NCBI GenBank assembly: GCA_964518575.1
Contig: CAZFGW010000013.1
Location: 1-58,041 of the forward strand
Direction: 5' to 3'
Source: MGBC163016 sp964518575
Lineage (GTDB): Bacteria; Actinomycetota; Coriobacteriia; Coriobacteriales; Eggerthellaceae
Length of the DNA stretch: 58,041 nucleotides
Below the pieces are notes generated by a model. The model had not been told where the DNA came from. It searched no databases and saw only the letters and a program-made list of their open reading frames with translations. The position numbers and the translations under genes are program-made. This document shows positions 43,410-51,849 of the stretch, one piece after another (position 1 is the stretch's first letter; each line of letters opens with the position of its first letter).

Positions 43410-44357
43410 GTGAATAACCTCTTACGACTGATTGGTAACCGAATCCTTTGGCTACCCGTTATGATCCTCGGTGTCACCATTCTCGTGTTCTTCATCATGT
43501 CCTTATCTCCCATCGACCCCGCATATTCGGTTCTAGGAGAAAACGCTACTGAAGAGCAGGCACAAGCATACCGGGATGAGAACGGTCTGAACGATCCCAT
43601 CATCATCCAGTACGGTAATTACATGCTCGGCATGTTCCAGGGAGACCTTGGTTCGTATGGCGCTTCCCGCATGTCCGTTGCCGAGCGCGTCATGGAAGCC
43701 CTTCCGGTAACGCTGCAGCTGACCTTCATGGGTCTGATCCTCGGCGTGATCGTTGCGGTCATCCTTGGTGTCATCTCAGCGCTCTATCGCGATCAATGGC
43801 CCGACCAGATCATCCGTATCTTCTCGATCGCCTGCATCGCCACCCCGTCATTCTGGCTTGCGGTGCTTTTGATCCTCGCGTTCCAGGGCATTCTTCCCGC
43901 TTCGGGCAAACTCCCTGACTTCTCCATCGATCCGGGCGGCTGGTTCATGCGTATGCTCTTGCCAGCTATATCGCTCGGCGTACCGGTCGCAGGACAGCTC
44001 ACGCGCGTCGTTCGTACCTCCATGGTCGAGGAACTCGACAAGGACTACGTCCGCACGGCGCTCGGGGCGGGCATTCCGAAAAGCGTTGTCGTTGCCAGAA
44101 ACGTTTTGCGCAATGCTCTCATCACCCCGGTGACCGTTCTTGGTCTGCGTATCGGCTACTTGATCGGCGGCGCTGTCATCATCGAAGTCATCTTCAACCT
44201 ACCCGGTATGGGCATGGCTATCGTATCCGGCATCCAAGCGAACTACTTGTATCTGGTACAAGGTGTCGTGCTTACCGTTGCCATCGCATTCATCATCATC
44301 AATATCATCGTCGATATGCTCTACATTCTCATCGACCCCCGAATCAGGAGCGTGTAG
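43410..44357 (+). CDS. ABC transporter permease (DppB-like)
   Basis: The 315-residue protein has the DppB layout: an N-terminal membrane segment (LLRLIGNRILWLPVMILGVTILVFFI), an outer loop with the DPAYSVLGENATEEQ motif, five more membrane segments, and the EAA coupling loop around VEELDKDYVRTALGAGIPKS. Start GTG at 43410 behind GGAAGGAGGG. It pairs with the permease half of the next gene. Confidence 0.92.
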   Translation: MNNLLRLIGNRILWLPVMILGVTILVFFIMSLSPIDPAYSVLGENATEEQAQAYRDENGLNDPIIIQYGNYMLGMFQGDLGSYGASRMSVAERVMEALPVTLQLTFMGLILGVIVAVILGVISALYRDQWPDQIIRIFSIACIATPSFWLAVLLILAFQGILPASGKLPDFSIDPGGWFMRMLLPAISLGVPVAGQLTRVVRTSMVEELDKDYVRTALGAGIPKSVVVARNVLRNALITPVTVLGLRIGYLIGGAVIIEVIFNLPGMGMAIVSGIQANYLYLVQGVVLTVAIAFIIINIIVDMLYILIDPRIRSV

Positions 44358-44358
44358 C

Positions 44359-46512
44359 ATGGTTGATAATCACGTACGCCCCATCAAAGTCGATGATCCC
44401 GAACGCGAGGTGAATCTCGCACAAGGTGCTGGTGGCAGCGGTCCTGTCGCCCAGCTTCCCTCTTCGAAGATCACCGATCCGCTCCTTCGCGAGAAAACCA
44501 CCGAAAAGCTTGAGAAGCCCGTCCGGTTCCGGCGCTGGAAATCCATGACGATCGGTGCGCGTATCTCCATCGTGGTGCTGATCCTGATCGCACTCGTTGC
44601 GGTCTTCGCGAATTTCCTCGCACCTCACAACCCCTACGAGATCTTCGTCGCCCGTCAGGCGCCCGATGCAACCTTCTTGTTCGGCACTGACGATAAGGGA
44701 CGCGACGTTTTGTCCCGTATGATGTACGGCGCGCGCTACTCGCTCGTGATCGGCCTCGGTGCGACCGCCTTCGCGCTCGTGCTCGGCTCCATCATCGGCG
44801 CCTTCGCCGCTGTGGTGCGCTCATGGCTTTCGAATCTGATCATGCGTATCTTGGACATCATTATGTCCTTCCCGGGCATCGCGCTCGCAGCAACCTTTGT
44901 GATCGTATTTGGCAATTCCGTTCCGTCACTCATCTTCGCCATCGGCTTCCTCTACATTCCGCAGATCGCGCGTATTGTACGAGCGAATGTCATGAGTGAA
45001 TACAACCAGGATTATGTCCGCGCCGTCATCGTCTCCGGTGCACGCGCGAACTGGATCTTGGTGAAGCACGTCATCCGCAACTGCATCGCACCGGTACTTG
45101 TGTTCACTATCGTGCTCGTTGCTGACGCCATCATCTTCGAGGCGTCGCTTTCGTTCATCTCCGCTGGCATCCCCGAACCCACCCCCACCTGGGGCAACAT
45201 CCTCGCTGATGCCCGCGACGGCGTCTTGGCAGGGCGCTGGTGGCAGGCACTCTTCCCCGGTCTCGCTATCATGATCACGGTTCTGTGCTTGAACATCTTC
45301 TCTGAAGGCATCACTGACGCAATGGCAGCCCCTGCAAAGGCTCCCGTTGCTGCGGGCGATGACAAGCTGAGCTCCGAGCGCGAAGCCGACCGCATGGTCG
45401 CCGATCCGAAGCTCGCTTATGCAGCTCAGGCAGAAATGCTCGAAGCGCGTCTGCAGGCACTCAAGGAAATGGAAGGCAAGCGCACCGACCGCTTCACCGC
45501 GAAAACCGATGTGCCGCCCATTCTTGAGGTCAAAGACCTCTGCATCCGCTTCCCCCGTCACGGCGATGTCAACGTCGTCGATCATGTCAGCTTTGTCGTC
45601 CGTCCCCGCCAGACCATGGGTCTTGTAGGCGAATCGGGCTGCGGCAAGTCCATCACCTCCCTTGCAATCATGGGTCTTTTAGACAAAAAGGCACAGGTCA
45701 CGGGCGAAGTGATCTACAACGGACAGAATCTTCTCACCCTCAACGGACGTCAGATGAACCAGCTGCGCGGACGTGAGATCGCCATGATCTACCAGGACGC
45801 GCTCTCTTCACTGAATCCGTCCATGCTCATCAAGTCACAGATGAAGCAGCTGACCAAGCGCGGCGGTACGCGCAGCGCCGAAGACTTGCTTGAACTCGTC
45901 GGACTTGATCCCAAGCGCACCCTTGATTCCTATCCCCATGAGCTTTCCGGCGGACAGCGCCAGCGTGTTTTGATCGCTATGGCACTCACCCGCGACCCAA
46001 AAGTCATCATTGCCGACGAGCCTACGACGGCTCTCGATGTAACCGTCCAAAAGCAGGTAGTCGATCTGCTCAACAAGCTCCAGAAGGAACTGGGATTCGC
46101 CATGGTGTTCGTAAGCCACGACCTCGCGCTCGTCGCCGAGGTGGCGAACTCGATCACCGTTATGTACGCTGGACAGGTCGTTGAGCAAGGTCCCGTTACG
46201 GAAATCCTCACGAACCCGATCCACGAGTACACGCGAGGACTCCTCGGTTCGGTCCTTTCAATCGAAGCGGGCGGAGACCGCTTGCATCAAGTACCCGGTT
46301 CGGTGCCTTCTCCCGTCGATTTCCCCAAGGGCGACCGCTTCACACCGCGTTCAAGCCATCCGGAAAAGGTTTCCCCTATCCGCCCGAAGCTCAAGCAACT
46401 CGGCGATACCGACCACTACTACGCCGAACTGCCTGATAGCGAACTTGAGCGTCTGGGCATCCAGCCCTATGCTCCCGGTGGCCCCATCGAGTGGACGGAC
46501 AAACTATCATGA
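44359..46512 (+). CDS. Fused ABC permease (DppC-like) and ATPase (DppD-like)
   Basis: A single 717-residue chain joins two parts that are usually separate. Residues about 60-325 are a DppC-like permease with a cytoplasmic N-terminal tail, the FGTDDKGRDVLSRMM motif and an EAA loop near YNQDYVRAVIVSGA. A helical, charged linker runs 326-385. Residues 387-650 are an ATPase with Walker A GESGCGKS (424-431), LSGGQRQRV and ADEPTTALD. The ATG at 44359 has AGGAG eight bases upstream. The fusion recalls sialic acid transporters of the dipeptide family. No frameshift at the junction; the reading frame is continuous. Confidence 0.92.
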   Translation: MVDNHVRPIKVDDPEREVNLAQGAGGSGPVAQLPSSKITDPLLREKTTEKLEKPVRFRRWKSMTIGARISIVVLILIALVAVFANFLAPHNPYEIFVARQAPDATFLFGTDDKGRDVLSRMMYGARYSLVIGLGATAFALVLGSIIGAFAAVVRSWLSNLIMRILDIIMSFPGIALAATFVIVFGNSVPSLIFAIGFLYIPQIARIVRANVMSEYNQDYVRAVIVSGARANWILVKHVIRNCIAPVLVFTIVLVADAIIFEASLSFISAGIPEPTPTWGNILADARDGVLAGRWWQALFPGLAIMITVLCLNIFSEGITDAMAAPAKAPVAAGDDKLSSEREADRMVADPKLAYAAQAEMLEARLQALKEMEGKRTDRFTAKTDVPPILEVKDLCIRFPRHGDVNVVDHVSFVVRPRQTMGLVGESGCGKSITSLAIMGLLDKKAQVTGEVIYNGQNLLTLNGRQMNQLRGREIAMIYQDALSSLNPSMLIKSQMKQLTKRGGTRSAEDLLELVGLDPKRTLDSYPHELSGGQRQRVLIAMALTRDPKVIIADEPTTALDVTVQKQVVDLLNKLQKELGFAMVFVSHDLALVAEVANSITVMYAGQVVEQGPVTEILTNPIHEYTRGLLGSVLSIEAGGDRLHQVPGSVPSPVDFPKGDRFTPRSSHPEKVSPIRPKLKQLGDTDHYYAELPDSELERLGIQPYAPGGPIEWTDKLS

Positions 46513-47516
46513 AAAACAACGAACAAACGACAAACCAGAATCTCGATATGACCTCAACCGAACTCAACGATGACGTTCAAGAGGTTACCGAGGGTGCCTT
46601 TGAGAGCGGGATGGCGAAGGTCGATGAAGAAATGAACGACCCCGTCCATCTCAAGCGGGAAGACGAACAGGTCAAGGCGGCTGAAGCAGCCGATGCCGAA
46701 AAGCATAAAGGCGAAACACCCATCATCTTCCTTGACAATATCAAGGTTACCTTCAAGACACGTACGGGGTCGCTTTTCAACCCGAACACTGTTCAAGCGG
46801 TACGCGGTCTCACCTTGAAGTTGTGGCCGGGCGAGACGATCGGTATCGTTGGTGAGTCGGGTTGCGGCAAATCGACCACGGCAAACGTCATGTGCGGTTT
46901 GCAATCCCCAACCTCGGGCAAGGTCTACTTCAAAGGCAAGGATGTTACGCATCGAACCGCTGCTGATCGCCGTACGATCGGGCGTGTGATCTCGGTCGTC
47001 TTCCAGGATCCCGCTACTGCACTCAATGCGCGTATGACCGTTGCCGAGCAGCTGAAAGACCCGCTCATTGTGCACAAGATCGGCACGCCTGAAGAGCGGG
47101 AGCGGCGTGTTCGCGAACTGATCGGCATGGTGGGACTTCCCTCTTCCGCACTCGATGCGCTTCCCGGTCAACTTTCCGGCGGACAGCGCCAAAGAGTCGC
47201 TATCGCCCGCGCGCTCTCCCTTAAGCCGGACGCCATCATCGCTGATGAGCCTACGAGCGCCCTAGACGTTTCCGTGCGTGCGCAGATCCTCAATCTGCTC
47301 ATGGATCTCAAAAAAGAGCTCAACCTTGCCATGGTATTCATCAGCCATGACATACAAACGGTTCGCTATATTTCCGACAAGATCATCGTTATGAATGCAG
47401 GACAGGCGGTCGAAGAAGGAACAGCGGAGGAGATCTTCAACAATCCCAAGGATGATTACACACGTCTCCTTCTGGGTGCGGCTCCTTCCCTGCTCCATCC
47501 CGACCTCGGTAAATAA
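46509..47516 (+). CDS. ABC transporter ATPase (DppF-like) with acidic N-terminal extension
   Basis: The 335-residue protein has Walker A GESGCGKST (115-123), the Q-loop VFQDPATALNARM, the signature LSGGQRQRVAIARAL, Walker B ADEPTSALD and H-loop FISHD. About 70 acidic, probably disordered residues precede the ATPase domain, which is unusual. The ATG overlaps the preceding stop (ATGA) and has only a weak ribosome site, so coupling is likely. Confidence 0.92.
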   Translation: MKNNEQTTNQNLDMTSTELNDDVQEVTEGAFESGMAKVDEEMNDPVHLKREDEQVKAAEAADAEKHKGETPIIFLDNIKVTFKTRTGSLFNPNTVQAVRGLTLKLWPGETIGIVGESGCGKSTTANVMCGLQSPTSGKVYFKGKDVTHRTAADRRTIGRVISVVFQDPATALNARMTVAEQLKDPLIVHKIGTPEERERRVRELIGMVGLPSSALDALPGQLSGGQRQRVAIARALSLKPDAIIADEPTSALDVSVRAQILNLLMDLKKELNLAMVFISHDIQTVRYISDKIIVMNAGQAVEEGTAEEIFNNPKDDYTRLLLGAAPSLLHPDLGK

Positions 47517-47530
47517 AGGAGAGTTCACCG

Positions 47531-48487
47531 TTGTCAGATTTATCGAAATTCCAAGGCGTCATCCCCCCGGTCATCATCCCCTTGAAAGAGGATCGCAGCC
47601 TTGATCTTAAGGCGTTCGAGACCAATATCAACCGTATGATCGAAGCCGGCGTCAATGGGCTATTCTTTTTAGGCTCAAGCGGCGAAGTCGCTTTCCTTAC
47701 CGATGAAGAGCGTCTTGAGGTCATGACCGAAGCCCTTGCTATTGTGGACGGGCGCGTTCCCGTTCTCGCAGGGATCATCGACATCGAAACCATGCGTGTG
47801 ATCGAACAGGCAAAGCGCCTTGCTCATCTGAACATCGATGCTTTAGTGGCAACGGCTCCCTTCTATGCGCTGGGAGGTCCGTGTGAGAATGAGCGTCATT
47901 TCCGCACGATCAGAAAATGTACCGATCTGCCCATTTTCGCCTATGATCTTCCCGTAAGCGTGCATACCAAGCTCGATTACGAGATGCTTATGCGGCTCGG
48001 ACAAGAGGGCATTATCCAAGGCGTCAAAGACTCCTCAGGCGATGATGTGGCGTTCCGTTGGCTCATCCTTAAAAACCGCGACGCCGGACATCCCATGCAA
48101 ATCCTCTCAGGTCATGAGGTTGTCGTTGATGGAGCGTTGCTTGGCGGTGCAGACGGGTCTGTTCCCGGTCTTGCGAATGTTGATCCCTTTGGATATGTCA
48201 ATCAGTGGCGTGCTGCACAAGCAGGCAACTGGGAAGAAGTTTCAAGGATTCAAGACCACCTCGCCCGCCTTATGCTCATGACACAATATGTCGAAGCGAC
48301 CGTCGGTTTTGGTGCCGGTGTCGGCGCATTCAAAACAGCGCTCTGGCAAATGGGTGTTTTCAACACGAATCAAATGCGCGAGCCCGTCGGCGCACTTGTG
48401 GATGATGATGTGAAAACCATCTTCAACATCCTGAAGTCAGAGGGGATGATCGAAGAATCTGCTGCTATACGAACAGACTGGGTGTAA
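47531..48487 (+). CDS. nanA: N-acetylneuraminate lyase-like (DapA-family) aldolase
   Basis: The 318-residue TIM-barrel protein is a class I aldolase of the DHDPS/NAL family: GSSGE (48-52), Tyr138 in FAYDLPVSV and the Schiff-base lysine K166 in GVKDSSGDD. Neuraminate lyases cleave Neu5Ac to pyruvate and ManNAc. The start is a TTG at 47531 behind AAAGGAGAG. Its place at the end of the transporter operon, with the epimerase, kinase, nagA and nagB nearby, supports the neuraminate lyase reading over DapA or other keto-acid aldolases. The stop codon lies in the loop of the terminator hairpin. Confidence 0.75.
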   Translation: MSDLSKFQGVIPPVIIPLKEDRSLDLKAFETNINRMIEAGVNGLFFLGSSGEVAFLTDEERLEVMTEALAIVDGRVPVLAGIIDIETMRVIEQAKRLAHLNIDALVATAPFYALGGPCENERHFRTIRKCTDLPIFAYDLPVSVHTKLDYEMLMRLGQEGIIQGVKDSSGDDVAFRWLILKNRDAGHPMQILSGHEVVVDGALLGGADGSVPGLANVDPFGYVNQWRAAQAGNWEEVSRIQDHLARLMLMTQYVEATVGFGAGVGAFKTALWQMGVFNTNQMREPVGALVDDDVKTIFNILKSEGMIEESAAIRTDWV

Positions 48488-48506
48488 TAACCCAGTCTGT
48501 TTTTTC
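48472..48506 (+). terminator. Intrinsic terminator overlapping the end of the lyase gene
   Basis: An 11-bp perfect stem, aacagactggg (48472-48482) with cccagtctgtt (48491-48501), encloses an 8-nt loop holding the TAA stop, and a run of T follows. It ends the transporter-lyase transcript. Confidence 0.93.
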
Positions 48507-48597
48507 ATGCTCTTACATTATCTGTTTTGCTCTTAATTCTGCGTGCCTTTGTGCGCGCTTTGTTTTGCGCTTGATGCACAAACTGGACTCAAACGAC

Positions 48598-49323
48598 CTA
48601 GAGAAGGCTTGCTGCCTCGCTATCCAGAACGACCGTCACGTCGGGATGTAACTGCAGCACCGACGCTGGCACCTCCGGGACCACCGGACCCGTGAAGGCT
48701 TTCTTGACGATTGCCGCTTTCCCTTCGCCATTGGCAACCACGATGATCTTCTTCGCTTTCATGATCGTACCGATACCCATGGTGACCGCCCTGCGCGGAA
48801 CATCGTCGATGCAATCGAACAAGCGGCTGTTCGCTTGGATGGTGCTTTCCTGAAGATCGACCGTATGCGTGATCACTGGGAAGTTGTCAGCTGGCTCATT
48901 GAATCCGATGTGTCCGTTATGACCGAGACCCAGAACCTGGATATCGATGCCACCCGCCTCTTCGATCGCCTGCTCGTATGCAAGGCAGAACGCATCGTAA
49001 TCCGAAGCGCAACCATCGGGAAGGTTCGTTGATGCCTTCGGAATATCCACGTGATCAAACAAGTTCGTGTCCATGAAATAGCGGTAGCTTTGGTCATGCG
49101 TGCCCGCAAGCCCGCAATACTCATCCAGGTTGAAGGTGGTGACATCCTTAAAACTCAGAGCGCCCTGCTCATAGTCCTTGACGAGACACTCATACATGCC
49201 AATCGGCGTCGAACCGGTAGCCAATCCGAGCACTGCATGCCCGTTCGCCGTCAACCGCTCTTTGATGATATCGGCAGCAGCTCTGCTCATGTCTTCATAG
49301 GTTTGTGTGATGATGAATTCCAT
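48598..49323 (-). CDS. nagB: Glucosamine-6-phosphate deaminase
   Basis: NagB converts glucosamine-6-P to fructose-6-P and ammonia. The 241-residue protein has GLATGSTPIGMYE, the active-site TTFNLDEYCGL, SYRYFMDTNLF, and LGLGHNGHIGFNEPAD. The ATG at 49323 has GGAG six bases upstream; a TTG two codons earlier is less likely. It is convergent with the lyase gene and completes the amino sugar route. The short (monomeric) Gram-positive type lacks the allosteric tail of the E. coli enzyme. Confidence 0.95.
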   Translation of the reverse strand: MEFIITQTYEDMSRAAADIIKERLTANGHAVLGLATGSTPIGMYECLVKDYEQGALSFKDVTTFNLDEYCGLAGTHDQSYRYFMDTNLFDHVDIPKASTNLPDGCASDYDAFCLAYEQAIEEAGGIDIQVLGLGHNGHIGFNEPADNFPVITHTVDLQESTIQANSRLFDCIDDVPRRAVTMGIGTIMKAKKIIVVANGEGKAAIVKKAFTGPVVPEVPASVLQLHPDVTVVLDSEAASLL

Positions 49324-49350
49324 GTTCAACTCCGATGTCCGTATATTCCC

Positions 49351-49387
49351 GATCAGATGTACCTGATTGTACTACGTTGATCAGACG
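49351..49387 (-). promoter_or_regulatory. nagB promoter with flanking direct repeats
   Basis: A -10 box TACAAT (minus strand, 49366-49371) lies between two direct copies of gatcaga(t/c)g at 49351-49359 and 49379-49387, 28 bases apart. The repeats are placed where a repressor would cover the promoter. No good -35 is visible. They do not match the palindrome upstream of the epimerase operon, so a different regulator is implied. Confidence 0.4.
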
Positions 49388-49425
49388 TGACCGGTGAGAG
49401 ATAGACCCGCGGAATGCATTTCCTA

Positions 49426-51717
49426 TCAGGTCCAGAACAGGAACGTCTCCAGCACATCCTGATACGCCCACGGATACATGTCCGAATACCAGCCGATCTC
49501 GGGAACGCAGCACAAAAGCGCGTTGTACAGGATGCTCACCGTGCACAAAGCAATCAGTGTTTTCAAAAGCAAGGGACGCGTCCGCGGAAGGGCGAGCGTA
49601 GTGGAGCCCGCAGTGCTCTTCTGACGCTTTTGCAGATAGGCGCGCGGACCCTCTTTCAAAAGCGTCTTGAACCTATGACGATGTGCCGGCAGCGCTGGCG
49701 TTGTATCCGGTATATTCTCATTGACGATGAAGACCAAGAGCACCACCGCCGAGAGGAACATAAAGCTGAAGTCGGCGTAGTAGCGCTGCAAAATACCAGC
49801 CATCTCCGCGTCAAGGATTGCAACGAGCACCCCTGATACCAAAAGCACCGAGATCACACCAGTGATCGTCCTGCTCGAGCGCTCAGAGTTGCGCAGGGCG
49901 ATGATGGGTCGCATGAAGAAAATGATCCAAAGAATCGGATAGCACGCGAAAATGCCGCCATAGGTTGCCTCTTTGATCGTTTGTCCCATGTACGTCGTTG
50001 CAAAATCAACGGGCTGGAGGAAGGGAAAAATGCCACATATATTCGGTAGCTGAATGAAGTATGCGAAGGCGGCAGGAGCGATGCGCCCCACATTCCACCC
50101 GCGCTTCGTCATATCATTCACGGTAAGATTGTAGTTCGCCCCGAAATCGAAGAAGCTGTTGAAGCGAGCGTAGTTGTACAGCATGATAAGAATCGCTACG
50201 ACTACGTAAGGCGCGAGCAAACAGACAAAATCGCGCACGCCCTTTTTGGAGAATAGACGCTTCTCCGTGATATATGGTCGCCAGAAGAGCGGAAATGCGA
50301 GAAATGACAGGAAGAGGAGCTGCGGTCGACATCCCACCACGAGCGCCATACAGAGCGATCCCGCGACGAAAAAGAGACTCCGATGTTCCGCCTGTCTTCC
50401 GCAAAGCCAAAAGTACAATCCCCATACTGAAAATGCCAACCCGCAGGTGATCGGCAGCGAGTAGAACGTCGGGAATTTGAGCAGGTATGAAAGCCCACAG
50501 CAGTTGACCACAGAGATCTGCAACAGCAGATATAAGCCGAGTGACACGCGTTTAAAGTGGTAAAGCGCGAAGCGGTGCAGCAGCGCTGAGATGCCAAGTA
50601 CGAACGCAAGGGCAGCGAGGAGCACCCCGATCGCCGTGGGGAAATTCGCCCCGGTCAAAAGATAAAACGGCAGATAGAACAACAAAACGGGTACGACGCC
50701 GAAATAGACATAGTAATGCCCGTCATAGTATGCGACGTCGAACAGGTAATCTTCTCCCGACTCTTTCTGAGCTTGATCACGCGCGCCCTTATCATACGGG
50801 TCGCTCATGTTCTTCAGCCACTCGGGCGGGTCGTCCTCAAGATAGAACCTCCCTTGCGCCATCGATTTAGCCAACTCCGCGTATTGATTGGCGTTCTCAC
50901 CACCCACCTGATAGACATTCACAAGCGAATGACCGTCCCATTCTCCATAGTTATACTGCGCCGTTGCCACACCTACCAGATTCGACCCATAGAACAAAAA
51001 CGTCGATACGAGGGCGCATTCGATGACCACCGCGGCAATGATGCCTGCTTTCGCTTGACGGCGCTCCTCCACAATACGAATCCGATAGATTGCCGAGCGC
51101 GGACGGAACATGAATATCAAAAGCAGTACACCACACGCAAGCGAGAACCGAAGCGTACTGAAGGAGAACGGATGGTGTGCATTCAGATAGACCGTATGCA
51201 GCTTGATCGGGTAAGAAACATCATCTCCCACGATGGAAATCTTTAAGTTATTGATGGCTCCCGTCGCATTGAGATTGATATATTCACTCTGGGTCGAGTT
51301 TGTTGCGACCTTAACCTCCGGTATCCCCTCCGTGTATTCCGTGGAATCGAAATACGTTAGATGGGCATCGTCGGTAAAGAGGATCTTGATCGTAAGGTTT
51401 TGAGCGGGTTGTGCATGATCGAAATCAATGCGGATGTTCTTGACAACCGTGTTCAGGTTCGAGAACTCCATCTCATGATCGAGCGATGTCAAGCGGAATT
51501 CATCGTTGCTATCCTTGTTGAGCTTGATATCCTTCTTCAGGTTGATCGTGTTGAGATGCGCAGTCGCGAAGTAGTTGAAGTTGAATACGAACACCTCAAG
51601 TGCAAGCGCGATGATGCCAATAAGGGCAAGACACCGCGCCAAATGGACGATGGTGTGCCGATACAGCGTAATGTTCTTACGAACGAAATAGACGATATTC
51701 TGAAAGAGCGTAGGCAT
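49426..51717 (-). CDS. Large integral membrane protein, probable GT-C-type glycosyltransferase
   Basis: The 763-residue protein has one membrane segment near residue 30, a beta-rich extracytoplasmic domain of about 140 residues, then ten or more further segments. After the second segment the stretch ANQYAELAKSMAQGRFYLED and DGHYYVYFGVVPVLLFYLP resembles the first loop and helix of ArnT/PMT-like GT-C enzymes, which take lipid-linked sugars outside the membrane. No closer relative can be named by eye. The start ATG is at 51717 with no ribosome site, right behind a TATAAT box, so the mRNA may be leaderless. Confidence 0.6.
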   Translation of the reverse strand: MPTLFQNIVYFVRKNITLYRHTIVHLARCLALIGIIALALEVFVFNFNYFATAHLNTINLKKDIKLNKDSNDEFRLTSLDHEMEFSNLNTVVKNIRIDFDHAQPAQNLTIKILFTDDAHLTYFDSTEYTEGIPEVKVATNSTQSEYINLNATGAINNLKISIVGDDVSYPIKLHTVYLNAHHPFSFSTLRFSLACGVLLLIFMFRPRSAIYRIRIVEERRQAKAGIIAAVVIECALVSTFLFYGSNLVGVATAQYNYGEWDGHSLVNVYQVGGENANQYAELAKSMAQGRFYLEDDPPEWLKNMSDPYDKGARDQAQKESGEDYLFDVAYYDGHYYVYFGVVPVLLFYLPFYLLTGANFPTAIGVLLAALAFVLGISALLHRFALYHFKRVSLGLYLLLQISVVNCCGLSYLLKFPTFYSLPITCGLAFSVWGLYFWLCGRQAEHRSLFFVAGSLCMALVVGCRPQLLFLSFLAFPLFWRPYITEKRLFSKKGVRDFVCLLAPYVVVAILIMLYNYARFNSFFDFGANYNLTVNDMTKRGWNVGRIAPAAFAYFIQLPNICGIFPFLQPVDFATTYMGQTIKEATYGGIFACYPILWIIFFMRPIIALRNSERSSRTITGVISVLLVSGVLVAILDAEMAGILQRYYADFSFMFLSAVVLLVFIVNENIPDTTPALPAHRHRFKTLLKEGPRAYLQKRQKSTAGSTTLALPRTRPLLLKTLIALCTVSILYNALLCCVPEIGWYSDMYPWAYQDVLETFLFWT

Positions 51718-51724
51718 AGACTAG

Positions 51725-51730
51725 ATTATA
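51725..51730 (-). promoter_or_regulatory. -10 box (TATAAT) directly before the GT-C-like gene
   Basis: The minus strand reads TATAAT followed by seven bases and then the start ATG, so transcription would begin at or within one base of the start codon. The -35 region falls inside the adk terminator and is poor. Confidence 0.5.
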
Positions 51731-51733
51731 AGC

Positions 51734-51766
51734 AAAAACCCGCACCGCCTTGCGAGCGATGCGGGT
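51734..51766 (-). terminator. Intrinsic terminator after adk
   Basis: The stem acccgca (51738-51744) with tgcgggt (51760-51766) is followed on the minus strand by a T-run. It lies 83 bases past the adk stop and ends the spc transcript. Confidence 0.8.
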
Positions 51767-51849
51767 GAAGTGCCAACTTGTCTCGATGGCTCCGCTTTAT
51801 CGTGAGAGCGGACACAAGACGAACTTTGTTGTGCTCAATCTCCCTTTAT

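Noticed and set aside
44300..44420. Possible frameshift joining permease and ATPase by error
   Set aside because: The junction lies much later (around residue 326-385) in one open frame with a plausible linker, and the upstream permease ends with its own stop at 44357, so the fusion looks genuine.
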